In this document: positions 35,861-47,800 of the stretch, in pieces
Position numbering within the stretch: the first letter of the stretch is position 1
How the letters are laid out: each line of letters opens with the position of its first letter
DNA from: Montifringilla adamsi
Lineage: Eukaryota; Chordata; Aves; Passeriformes; Passeridae
Length of the DNA: 64,000 bases
Assembly: GCA_017590115.1 (NCBI GenBank)
Contig: JAGGNK010007448.1
Coordinates: 10,398,324-10,462,323 of the forward strand
Direction of reading: 5' to 3'
Program-made: the position numbers and the translations under genes
Notes under the pieces: model-generated
Database searches by the model: none
Seen by the model: the letters and a program-made list of their open reading frames with translations, nothing else
Told to the model about the DNA's origin: nothing

Positions 35861-37189
35861 GAATATTCCATAGGCAACTAATAAATAGTTCCTTTTCCCC
35901 TGGATTCACAAACTGCATTGTCCTTTAGGACAGTTGAATTTACAGTACACAGTGAAATTAAATGATGGTTAACTTTTGGAAAGGATCCGTCATAATGGGA
36001 AAATACTGGGGGTTTGACTAGACCTAAACCACGCTTCCAAACCCTTGCGTTCCCTGATTAAATGCTCACTTGCACAATTTAGGAAGAGTTTACTACACTG
36101 GTGCCTCAGTAGATAATATTTGGAGTGGAGTAACCATTTTAATGAGGTTCATCGAGAGATTTCATCAGGGAACGTTTCAGGTGTGTTATGGCTTTTGTCT
36201 TGTCACGACGTGCGTCTTGGTACCGTCAGAGGAGTTCCAGAGCAGCTCTCTCCTCGTTTGAGACAATGAGGAATTCTGTAGAACGTGTGAGCAGGGAAAG
36301 GCAGGACCCGCTGCATTGTGCTCCGCGTGTGAGCAAGCCGGTGAGTAAACACACCCCGTGGCTTAAATGTACATCACATTTTAACTGTCCTAATATTGAT
36401 CATCCTATGGAGGAATGCAATGGGAGCCCACTGGTTATTAGTGTAAAGAGGGTCAGAGGCAGAGCCGGGCACAAAGCAAGTGCTCTCATGGTAATGATGC
36501 TGCTATTTATAGATCCCCATTTCATTAGTTGCAGAGTTTCAGGGAAGAGATTTTCTCTAGGGGAAATGGATACTTGAAGTTCATTTTCTTCCTGATGCAC
36601 ATTAAGGCAGAAACGTGAACAACCTTCAGGATAGGACACAGGGATGCAGGTTTGGTGTGGCCGCTCTCGCGGCGCCGCGCGCGGTGCCGCTGTGCCAGTG
36701 CCAAGCGCTGCTCCCCGAGCGCCACGAGAGCCCTCTTCCCCCTGAAGGAATTCTGCAGGGTGCCAGAGCAGTAAACTGAGCCCTATCGCACTGTGTTGCT
36801 TTATAAAACTAACACATCTGGATCACCTGACTTGCAGCAGCCTCGCTACAGCTGGCACGCACCGGAGTGGATTTACTCACAGCACCTACCAACTGCAGTC
36901 GCAGTTAATCAAAACACGGCTGCGTCTTCTGATTCCTGCTCATAAACACAGAGATTTCCTGGAGTACCTGAAAACTCAGTTGTTTAACCATACTTAGTTT
37001 CCTCCTGTGAAATCCAGATAATCAAAGCTCCCTTTAATTTTTGTGTGCCTTTATTTCTAGAGTTTTCCTTCTTGGAATTCTTGATATCTTGATTTTTTTT
37101 TTTTTCCCTTTAAGAGAATATTTACTTAGTTAGTATTCACTTAATTAGAACTGACTGTTTAATGTTTTCTGGGAGGGTATTTATGGTAT

Positions 37190-37560
37190 TTTCTTTGCCA
37201 TATTTGCATTCCAGAAATTAAGTCCCCATGCCATTATTCGGCAAGCCTTTCATACATTAGAATGATGAATTGAAAGCAGAAATGGGAAAAAGACTGCAAT
37301 GCAATGAAAATTTAATCAGCGTCTTCTGCTGCTTTAATAAGGCAAATAATTCTTATTGGCCGCTGCGTTAAGGTTTCTAATATTTAATTCATAACAAACC
37401 TTGCATTATTCTGCAGCAGCATCGACAGCTCCACTTTGCTGCCTGCCAACAGGCAACCATAAAAACTTAAAAGCAGATGTAAATGTCTGAAAGAAGGAGA
37501 GTGATTGGGTCTAAAGCGGTCAGAAAAAATCAACACTATTGCCAGAGAGTTTGATAAATC
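37190..37560. promoter_or_regulatory. Candidate conserved noncoding element
   Basis: Has the reverse octamer ATTTGCAT (37202-37209), GGAAAAAGACTGCAATGCAATG, GCAAATAATTCTTATTGGCCGC and TCTAATATTTAATTCATAAC, with GAGTGATTGGG near the end. It has the even, low-repeat texture typical of ultraconserved intronic DNA. Conservation itself was not tested. Confidence 0.33.
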
Positions 37561-40500
37561 CTTACATACACTTTAGCAAGGTACAAATGGTATTAATTAA
37601 ACTCATTAAGTGTGTTGATTTTAAGGCTTTGAGGTGCCTTTATTGAAATGTGAGATTTTTTTAGTTCCCAAACGAAAGGGGATGCCAGGCTGGCAATGCA
37701 GGGTGCCGGACAGCTGGAACAATGTTATAAATCAGGCAGACTCAGTTCATTTTCATATTTAGGGTATTTGTTACAGATCAATGGTAAAATCACTGCAATT
37801 TGTGTTACGTGTACGTGTCGTGCTGGAATTGAGCAAAGGAACAGGAGCTCGTGGCCCTGCTCCCGTTTCAGCTCTGCCAGCCCAGCAGTGAGGGTCAGGG
37901 ATGGCAAAGCCCCAGGTGTGGCAAAGGCCGGGCTGGTTTTTGGGACGCGGTGCCCGCGCTCCGAGCGGCAGCGGTGGCACCCGGCCAGGCTGGGTGCGAG
38001 CTCTCGTTACCGCCAAGGGCCGCGCCTCTTCTCATTTCTTCTTGAAATGGCTTAATTGGTGTCAGCACCCCAGGGATAAAGGCCTCCAACACTGAAATCC
38101 ACACGATTCACCCTGTCTCTGCTCAGTGTAGGGAAACTGGTAACAACTGGTGCTGAATGAGGAGTGAACGGTGCTGTAACAATACTCGATGATGTTTGGG
38201 ATGACAGAAATTAATACGCACTTGCTTGAAGAAAGCAATGATTAATGGCAGTGAGCAAGGGAATGCTGTCCCTCCTTTAACTCCACTTTGATGGGGATTG
38301 AAAAGCAAAAGGCTGTTTTCATTCTCTCGCACAAGCAGAGGTCATCCAGAGTACATTACAGCAATTTTTTCTCTCTGTTTTTTATTTCATAAATATTATG
38401 ATAAGCAGAGATTAGATAGATTTTTTTTCGGGGAGGCTTAAAAGGATATTTTGTCTGTTTGCTGTTCCTGCTCAATGAAGAAATCGGATTTCATCTGTTT
38501 ACACGTGGGATCGTTATATTCAGTGGAATAATTAGTACAATTAAGAATTTCAAAAGCTCACCATTGTGTTAGTTTTTCTGAGGTTTTACAGATGGAATTT
38601 TATGGTCTCCATTTCCAAAGTGCTGAGAGGTCAGAACAAGGCGAGGAGTGTTGCCGAGGAAAGAAAAAAAAAGGTTAAAAATCCAAGATTCCTCATTGAA
38701 TTGTTGATGTAAATATATTTTGCAAGATCCTCACACTTGTCAGTGGCTTTTTAAGCTATTTGATAAAGAATCTTTATTCTACAAGGAGCCTGAAATAACA
38801 CAACACTGCTTTGGATAATGAATTCTTCATCTAAGCAGAACTTTAAAACAAAGTACAATGTTGGCATTTTTTTCTTTGAGTGAGAGGGCTGATACATCTT
38901 TGGGATCCGACAGGAAGACATAAATTAATAGAGTTCTGGAGATCAGTTTCTCATTAATAATCCATTTTGTCATGGTTCTTGGCATTGTCAGCCTTGGAGC
39001 TGGTTCATATTTTGCTAAAGGATAAAAGCACATGATGTCTTAAGGCACAACATAAGGAGAAGGAGTTTATCATCTTCTGGAAAAACCATCTCTGAAAAAA
39101 TAGATTGTTTTCCAGGAAATAAATGTCAATTGCGAGTTTTATGCATTTTTAATCTTCAAACAGGTTTTTTAATGTCTACAGTTGCAAAAATAGACTCGAG
39201 TTGGAAGAGGTTGTTGCCAAAAGCCGTTGCTTTGCCTTTGTCCTCTCCACTGGCTTTTGATTTTTTAGAAGTTGCAGTTGATTCCAGACCTTTAATTCTG
39301 CTGGTTTAAAGACTATGGCAGATTGTGTCAAATTTAAAACATATAATTGAAAAAAATTACATTTCTTCTTTTGAATGGGTAAACATGAAACCTTTGTTAC
39401 ATTTGCACTTTCCCCATACTTTGGTAGTATGGGACATCTCACAGACCACTGCACGTTCCCCTGGCATTTTCAAACTGGAAAATGTTGCTTTTTCTTGACT
39501 ACGATGACATAAATGGAGTCACCCTTTTGAAGTCTTAAATTTGGTTTTTTATGTACCTTAAGGTAGTGGCAGATTGGCAAACGGTGTAACCACCAAAAGT
39601 GTTCAGCTTGTGCTGTCATCCCAAGTAAGGAAGAACAGAGATCTGATTTAGATGCCTGCCCTTTATTTTATATACTGAAGAGTGACATAATGCAGAACTC
39701 CTCAGGAACGCATGATGTGTTTGGGAAGGATAAAGGGGAGGAAGAAAAGACGACATTTGCCCAGATCGCTCAGTTGTAAGATTTAACTGGGCTCAAACAT
39801 TTATAATTTAATCAAAGATAAATGGTCTGCTTTAAATGGTGCAGAGGGAGGGGGTGGGAGGCTCTGGACAGAGGGCTGAAGGGAGCTGGGATCCCGCTAG
39901 GGCTGGAGTCGGGATGGCTGGGAAGGAAGCAGCGTGCCCAGGATGTGACCGGGCTGGCCCAGGGAGGAGCAGCTCTGGGCTTGGGGGCAGCAGCACCCCT
40001 TCAGCCCCTTGGTGGCAGAGGTGTCGTGGGGCAGAGACGTGGCTGTGTGACACTGGAGGAGCCCTGGCACGAGGCATCCCTGCTGTGGATCCCACGGACC
40101 CGCGCGTCAGCGGCCAGAGACGCAGGCCGTGGTCCTAAGGCATTGGCAGGCAGACACACCGGCTGCTTTGCAGTGTCTCCACGAGCTCCATGCTGACCGC
40201 TCGGGGGTGGCCAGCACAGGGAGCACTCTGGGTGTCCCCTCCCCACTGCTCCGGGCTGGCTGGGTCGGGGGTGCTGCCTGTCCTGGTGGGCGCTGGCTGC
40301 AGGAGCGGCAGCGCTCCGCTCGCCAGGGATGGAGGTGCAGCATTTACCCCACCTGCAGGAATGCTGAACCCTTTCAGGCCTGCTTTGTTGCCTGAAAACA
40401 GGGAAGGTTTGAATTATGAAGATTTAGAATATGCTTCCTTCCACGGAGTTGCAAAGGACATTTGTCTCAGCACATTGTAGTGAAATTTTAAAGAGCAGGT

Positions 40501-41959
40501 TTTGACAGGAGACATTTTGCTGACACAGAATATTTTGTTCACTTCTGACTCTCAAATAAGTGCTACTTCTGTCATAATGATTGATTTATATTTGGTTTAG
40601 TCCATACATTTTACATCCTCTTCTTTAGTGCTTATGGCTCCATGGCTTCAGAACAGCCCAGTTTAACACTGGTATGAGCCTGGCACCACATTCACATTCC
40701 ACAATAAAATTGATTTTAATGATTTGCAGGTATTTCGTGCTATGGTGTATTTAGAATAAAATTATTATTATCATCTCCTGGAAAAATAAAATTTTTTAAT
40801 GAAGATTTCTGTTAAAAAATTGCTTTTACAGAGTTATAATTTAATTTGTTCTTAATAACAGAGCCTCAAAGGCCCAGTGACCTGCAGAATGCTGCTCCCA
40901 TGGCTTTATTACAGGTGCTATAACGTTAAGTACTGAGCATCTTTGCCTCCCTGGGGGTGTGCTGTGAGCTGTCCCTCCCTGCTCGGGATGGATCAGGCCC
41001 TCCAGCACCACTGCAAACTCCGCCTGGGCGGGCAGCTGCTCTGCATTACATGAACCCAGCCTCCTCCCTTTATGTGCTGCGCAAGAGTCTCAGCACATTT
41101 CAGTCCATAAATACTGCAGGAAAAACCCTGGAGCCTTTGCTGTGAGTTTTGTTTGGAACAAACTCCCCAGGTAGCCGAATCCTTCCCCCGGGAGCAGAAC
41201 TCTCACTGGAGCACGTGTGCGTGGCTGGGGGCAGAGGAAGCTGCTGTGTGTGCATTTCTGAGACCGTGAGGGGCCTGCAACGGAGACCCTCGCAGCTGCA
41301 GTGGCAGGGTTTGGGTTTTGGTGGCACAGCCTTGATTTCTCAGTGATCCTTTGGCACTGGCACCTGCTAGCTCCTGCCTTTGTAGGTGTTCAGCAGAGCA
41401 GGGACCCTGCTGTGCAGCGTTCCAGTGCTCAGTGGCACTGCGGCCCGGGAAAAGGAGGAGACAGAGAAGTGAACTTGTGCCTGGTGAGCACTCCAGTGGG
41501 ACTGTCTGAGTAGCTGAGATTCCCACGTTAGCTGGGCTGGGCAGTTCAGGACAGGCTGCACTGCAGGGCAGGAGAGACTCCAGGGTTCGTTCCTCCTGCC
41601 CAGGGCTTTGTCCATCAGCACCTGGGAGCAGATGGGACTGTCCTGGCACAGCTGGACCTGCATGGCAACGCCAGCATGGGCCCACCACAGCCACCCACCA
41701 GCCAGAGGCCTTGGTCTTGCCCTGCAAAATTAATGCTCGTGCACATCTTATTGTGGAATTACAGTACTGCTCCTTCCCATCTATAAAAAATATCCCTAAG
41801 AACCCCATGGGACATAGCACGTGAAGGGCTCTGTCAGAGCAGGCGGGCTCCCTGAGCCCTTCCTTGGCTGTGGGAGATGATGGGCTGTTCCCCAGACCTG
41901 GTGAGGAGCAGGCAGCATGGAAAGGGTCAAAGCCAGCTGCCTTTGGCTTTGCTGCAGAC

Positions 41960-41976
41960 ATATATATATATATATA
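41960..41976. repeat. (TA)n microsatellite
   Basis: About eight TA units after ACA, followed by GAGA. Confidence 0.95.
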
Positions 41977-44103
41977 GAGATATTTATTTCTCAGAGAATG
42001 AAAAAGCTAATATTCAACAAGGCTTCAGGAAAAAAGGGCTTCCAAGATGTTACAGATTTTGGAAATATTTGACAATGTTAGCAGCATCAACTACTGACAC
42101 AAAACCTTCTCTCCAGAAAATCTTTCACAGTTGTGCCAAGAAAAGCAGCTTCGATGGAACATTTTCATAAACTATCATCAGTTATGCAGCAGCAGCTTCA
42201 CAAATCAGAAATGATATCTTCAGGCACTGCTGTCAAGTGTTATTCAAATAATACCAGCCTCACATTTGAATAACAGCAGACATTTTGAATTAATTAATCA
42301 GATGAGATAGTCTAGGCCTTTTCTCATTAGTCTCTGGGTCAGGCATGGAAAGATATATGCGTTGGTGATGATATACTTGTCTTTAATCGTGATTTATGAA
42401 GATTTAGGATTGTGTGTGATTTGTCAAAGGTTCTGGGAAAAGGCTGGTGCATATTTCATTACCTAATCTGAGATTGATTTCGTGATGCTGAGAGATAGAA
42501 CCCTATTGTTGGGGGGGCTGGGAAGCGCAGGTAGACGCAGCATCCCAGGGTTTTACTGGCTTATCTTTGTGACTGTCAAACAATGCTGTAAACTTTTACT
42601 GCCAGCACTTAACAATTCCTGCTTTAATTATAGGCAAATTCTTCATTCCATCCAAAGGGGAAGCTGCAGTAGTTATTTAGTTAAAAAGCATAACAGACCT
42701 TATAGCTATGACCCAATGTAAATCATGGACAAAGTTGGTGAATTTCATGGCTTGGTCATGGTGAAAATATAAAATTTCATGGTTTGTCACAGATTAATAG
42801 AAAAATCCTATTAAAACTGTGCAAATAACAACACAACAAGTTAGGTGGAGCTCCCTACATGGCACCTTCCTGCTCACAGCATTTATTTTAGGTTAGAATT
42901 GCTGCGAACAACATGAAGCCCTTTGCAGGCTTTTCTCTGCTGCACTGTTTTCTATTCAGTTTAATTAGTAGTTGTTGTTTGGTTTGGACTGAATAATTAT
43001 CATGTGATTGTTTTGAGGCATTATTTACATGAGAAAGCGTGTGTGACTGCTGCTGCAGTGAAAGGGGCTTGGGAAATGAAATATTTGAATTCAAATGGTG
43101 TATTTTTTAAAAATCCTTGAGATGGCTCTATCTAATAACTCATCAGTAATCAGGACTTTTGATATTGGGGCAAGCTCTGAGCCGTGCTGGGTCCTCCACC
43201 CCTGCAGCCAAGCACTGCCCACGTCTCCTAGACCAGCAGAGCGTGGCCGAGCCTCGAGTTCCCTGCAGATTGCTAATCACCTACTTCTTCATCTTTAATC
43301 AGAAAGTTCACGTCTTTTACTGTTCTGGGTACCATTCTGCAGCCCATCTCTCACGGCTGCGGCGATGCTCCGTGTCCGTGCAGCCCCATCTCCCACAGCC
43401 ATCAGCCCTCCTGCTCAGCCTCTGCACTGACTGAAGGCCAGCCCAGGGCTCTCACACCCAGGGTTTATACTCCTTTGTTTTTTACTATTTTGGTTGCCTC
43501 CGGAATTTTGATCAGCGATTCAGGAATTTGGATCTAGGCCAAGATACTCCAAACACACTGAGCTTTTCCACTCAGTCTTCTAGAGGGAGCAGTTTGTGCT
43601 GAAGTGGACAATTTCAGAAGAAAATGGCAGTTGTTCTACATTGGAATAAGGATAAAAAATAATCAAAGTCTCAGAATAAGGACTTTTAACAACGACATCA
43701 AGATAGTGATGACATCACTGATAGCAGTGACAGCTTTGTTTCATAAATGCCCCAGAATTGCACATATGATGCTTATTTTAAAAATGAGTTTGGCTTTTTT
43801 TAATGTGAGACTTTTCTTTCCAAACAGAAGGTTCAGAAACACATTTTTGGGGGAAGGGTGCAATGGTTCAATAATCACACAAGTATGAAATTTCAGCCTT
43901 TATGGGAGACAGAATGATGAGCTGGCAAAAAGAAAAAGCACCACAACATGAGAAATCAGTTCGTGATTCCTATTTAAGAAAAACACATCAATGAGTGTTG
44001 TTTATATCAAGTTTACAATTAACTGTTGTCAGGTCATCTCCATCAAGAGCTTCATCTGCACTCTGACTAACTACCAGGTTCAGGGAGTAATTAAAGAACA
44101 GCT

Positions 44104-44450
44104 AATCACAGAATCGTTCAGGCTGGAAAAGCCCTGAGTCCAACCGTTCACCGATCACTGCCAAGGCCACCAGTGACCCACGTCCCCAGCTGCCACAGAC
44201 ACATGGCTTTTAAATCCCCACAGGGATCAGGACTCCACCACTGCCCTGGGCAGCTGTGCCAGGACTTGACAACCCCCTCTGTCAAGTCTTTTATTTTTCC
44301 CAATATCCAATCTAAACATCCTCTGGCTCAGCTTGAAGCTCTTGACCTGTCGCGTGGGAGAAGAGGCTGACCCACCTGGCTCCAACCTCCTTCAGGCAGT
44401 TATGGAGAGCCAGGGGCTTCCCTCTGAGCCTCAGCCTTTTCCTCGTCCTT
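44104..44450 (-). mobile_element. CR1 LINE 3' portion, antisense
   Basis: On the plus strand it starts AATCACAGAATCGTTCAGGC, the reverse of the CR1 3' end, and continues with CCACCACTGCCCTGGGCAGC, CCAATATCCAATCTAAACATCC and GGGAGAAGAGGCTGACCC, ending near CTCTGAGCCTCAGCC. Length and order match the last 350 bp of CR1. It carries a few small deletions (for example after GAAAAGCCC). Confidence 0.93.
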
Positions 44451-44479
44451 TCTCACTGTGGCTGTCCCCACACCCAGTA

Positions 44480-44632
44480 AGTGACAGAGGTCCTCCTTAG
44501 CCCTGCTTCGTTCCTAATGTATTTATAGAAACACCTGATTGCCTCTCACGGCAGCAGCCGGGTGAAGCTCTAGTCGGACTTTGGCCCTTCTAATTTTCTT
44601 GAACCATAACCTCATGGCAGTAACTCTCCAAT
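44480..44632 (-). mobile_element. CR1 LINE internal ORF2 fragment, antisense
   Basis: The minus-strand reading gives LWFKKIRRAKVRLELHPAA and similar, resembling the region between endonuclease and reverse transcriptase of CR1 ORF2. It has frame breaks and stops (for example after NQVFL), so it is dead. It lies in the same orientation and correct 5'-to-3' order as the adjacent 3' portion, with almost the whole reverse-transcriptase part missing between them. Confidence 0.75.
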
Positions 44633-47539
44633 GACAGTGTAGTGGTAATTTGTCTCTTTTCCCCATCACAAATAAGCATAAAATATAGAAGGCAGAAAAA
44701 AAAAATTTGGTTTGGATTATTGATTAGTGTTTTGCTAATAAGGAATTAAATGTATCGACTGCTGCCATTCTCTAGCTCTGCTTCCCCACGAGTTAGTTGG
44801 CAGCTGCAGGCGTGTTCAGCAGAGCTGTGGCTGGCCCAGGCTGGCAGCTGCTGCCTCGGGAGAAGGATGTTTAACCCTATTAGTCAGGTCATTTCGCTCT
44901 TTTTGTGGAGAGGTCAACAAAAAAGAATTCCTTTCTGAAGTCGACTTTCCCAGCTTTCCTTTTGAAAGTGAACGAATTGCACCAGCTTCTGAGCATGGTC
45001 CAGTGCCCAGATGCTGTGTGTGAAGGTGGGAGCTGCTGCCAGGTGCTGCTGTAGTGACAAATATGGTGCAGAAACTCTATCATATTTTGGTTAATAGAAT
45101 TTACATAGACAGAGCTGGGAAGGGAGACCTGGCACATCAGCTCCTGGGGGCAGCTCGGGGAGGGACTCAATGCTCCAGGAGCTGGGAAGGGGACACCCAT
45201 GGAGCTGGGTGTCCCCAACCAGGAGCACTGGGAGCTGCCAGTGCCTCACCCCTCTCTTCTGCCCAGCTGGCTGCAGCTCCAGCCTGCCTGTGTGCCAGGA
45301 GACACTCCTGCAGCCAGCACAGCCCCTTCCCAGGGACAGCGAGCTGGCCGTGGGGCTGGGATGTGAATCCAGAGCCTGGTGCAGCCAGAGGCCGGGCGAG
45401 GAAGTTCCCTGAGTTCTCCAGCATTGCCAGTCAGAGCAAAGCATTTGCTGTGTAGGAATCAGTGAATACTGAGCCTGTGGGTTGTGTGGCCTTTGGGAAG
45501 ATGATAGCTGGGCCCCTGTGTGACTGCTGGCTCTGCTCGCGGTGCTTTCCCACGCTGCAGAGTGCAGAGTGCAGTGCAGTTGCAGTACAAACATACACTT
45601 CTGTATATTAAGCATGTGCATTAATATATTATTATTACTTGGACTAATAACAAATAGTAGTCAGTCAGTGAGATAAAAAAGGACAGAGTTCAATAGTAAT
45701 TCGCAGACAGCTTAGCAATTACCCAGACAGCTTGCAGTCAGAAAAGCTGCTCAAATCTAGGATTACGAACTACACCGACGGCAGCTCTGCTGGGTGGGGT
45801 TTCACAGGATGATGTTTGCACATAGCTGTGGGACTTGATTCCAGCACTCCTCCTGAGGAACTTCTCCTTTACAAGCCAGAATCAACAACCGTAAAAAACC
45901 CTCTGAAAGCCAAGAGGCTGGTTTCCAGAACCAGTCAAAATTATTAAGTATTGTTTTTTGTATCTGAAAGATGCCTGTGCTTGCAAGGATCTTGGAGATT
46001 TTCATCCTTAATGACATAAATCCCAAATTCATTTCTGTACAATAATCAGCACCAAACCATATGTGTGGCAACACAGATTTTGAGGTTTTGTTTTTAGAAT
46101 CAGTGTGTTTCCTTGCTTTACAGGTGAAGGTGGCTTCTCCCCTCATTCCCTTGGCTGGTTTCATTGATTCCTGTAATGCTTTCTGTACCCACCACCTGCC
46201 CTGTGCCAGCAGAAGGCCAAGGGAGCACTTAAGTCCCATTTAAGCCTGGAGGCATAATCTCAAAACTTCTTTAGGAGCAGGGTCAGCAGAGCTGGCATCA
46301 CTGTTAGCATGCTCTGGGTGCAGGGGGTCACCTGGGGCTTGGGGGGCTCATCCGCTGCTGCTGCTCCACAGCACCAGCCCAGGAGAGGAGAGACTTGAGA
46401 TGCAAACCTCAGGTCTGAAGCACTCGAATGTCAAAGGAGTGCTGTTGGATTTTTAGGGCAGTACATGATTTTTTTATGGGGCGCATTAAATTCTGCTCCT
46501 CCAGCGGGCGTTAAAGCCGCCTCATCACTCTGCACCAGAGGGGAGCGCTGGCTCGGGAGCAGGAGAGGCAGCTGTTAAGAGATTTCCATCTCAGCAGTCT
46601 CTTATGCCAGTAGGGTTGTGATTTGGGAATATAACAAGGCTTTGGGGACTCAAGTTAATAAATAACTGGTGTATTCCCTTTCCTTCTCTCTGTGCCTGGC
46701 CCCAGTGCTATCTCAGCCCAAGCAATTATCAGTCCCTGGGCTGATGGATTTGACATAAATTCATACATTCTTTAAGCACAAAGCCTTCACAACAAATTTT
46801 GCTTTTAAGAGACTGTTGAATGGAGAAAAGGTCACTTGGCTGGTTGAGTGTCTGCGCTCGGATGCTGGCAGTAAGTGCTGTGTTTGCAGTGCTGGATTTG
46901 ATCCCCGTGGTTGGAGGGAGCCAGGTGCAGGGTCTGTATTTTGGTTCACGTTTCTTCTGCCAGGGAGGACAAAAGGGTAGCTTGGAATTGTCTCCATGAA
47001 TTCACACTTCCTTGCAGCCCTTTAAGCCTCTCTTTGGCTTCCATTGCAGTTTCTCTATCCTCATCCCATTCTGTAGGTATGCAAGATGGAGTTTAGCAAT
47101 GATGCCATAGCAACTATATCACAATACAGAAATTGCAATGGTTTAAATCTTCAAACTTGCATAACAAAGTTAATGGGAGCTTCTAAGAAATGTACATGCC
47201 ACTGTGTGTTTAGAAGTGGTTTTAAATTTAGCTTTAAATTTGCAAGCCAATAGATTGTTCTCAGGAATTCCAGAGCTGCCCCCAGGGAGCGAGAACACAG
47301 TTGTCCATGTGCTCTGCTCCAGAAAACACATGGCTGGCAGGGGACAAAGCCTGCTGTGTCCCTGTGAGCCCCCTCCCCTGAGCCTTGGTGTGCGGCTGGC
47401 AATGGCATCCCAGAACGTTTGTGTTCGTTTGGACGCGTCCAGGATGAATCCATCATCCTCCTCCTTAGCCGTGAAGTAGTGCAGAGTCAGCAGAGGAAGA
47501 AGAAGGGGCAGGAGGGGCTGCTCTGTGTCCTTGGGCTTG

Positions 47540-47800
47540 TCCCCCTCCCGGAGGGCGCCTCTGGGTGCCCCAGCCGGACGGGCTCCTTTCCGCAGAGCGG
47601 TGCCGGCCGTGGCTCTGCCCTTTCCCAGCCCGTGTCCCCACCCTGCCCCGGGTTCCTGCTCGGGTCGGGCGGCTCTGGGGCTGTGAGCCTCGGGCGGCGG
47701 TGCCGATGCCGCTGCTGGCCGGTGCCGGTGCCGTGGCACGCCGCCCGTTCCGGCTCCCGGGGGACAGCGGAGCCGCCGCGCTCTGCGATTAGCGCAGCGC
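47540..47800. promoter_or_regulatory. Intronic CpG-rich patch
   Basis: CpG-dense DNA (CGGGCGGCGGTGCCGATGCCG, GCCGCCCGTTCCGG). It carries the longest open frames of the window on the minus strand, which look like GC-driven chance. Possible orphan island. Confidence 0.35.

Noticed and set aside
41203..41961. 252-codon minus-strand frame
   Set aside because: Overlapping frames on both strands, no domain and no splice context; likely chance.
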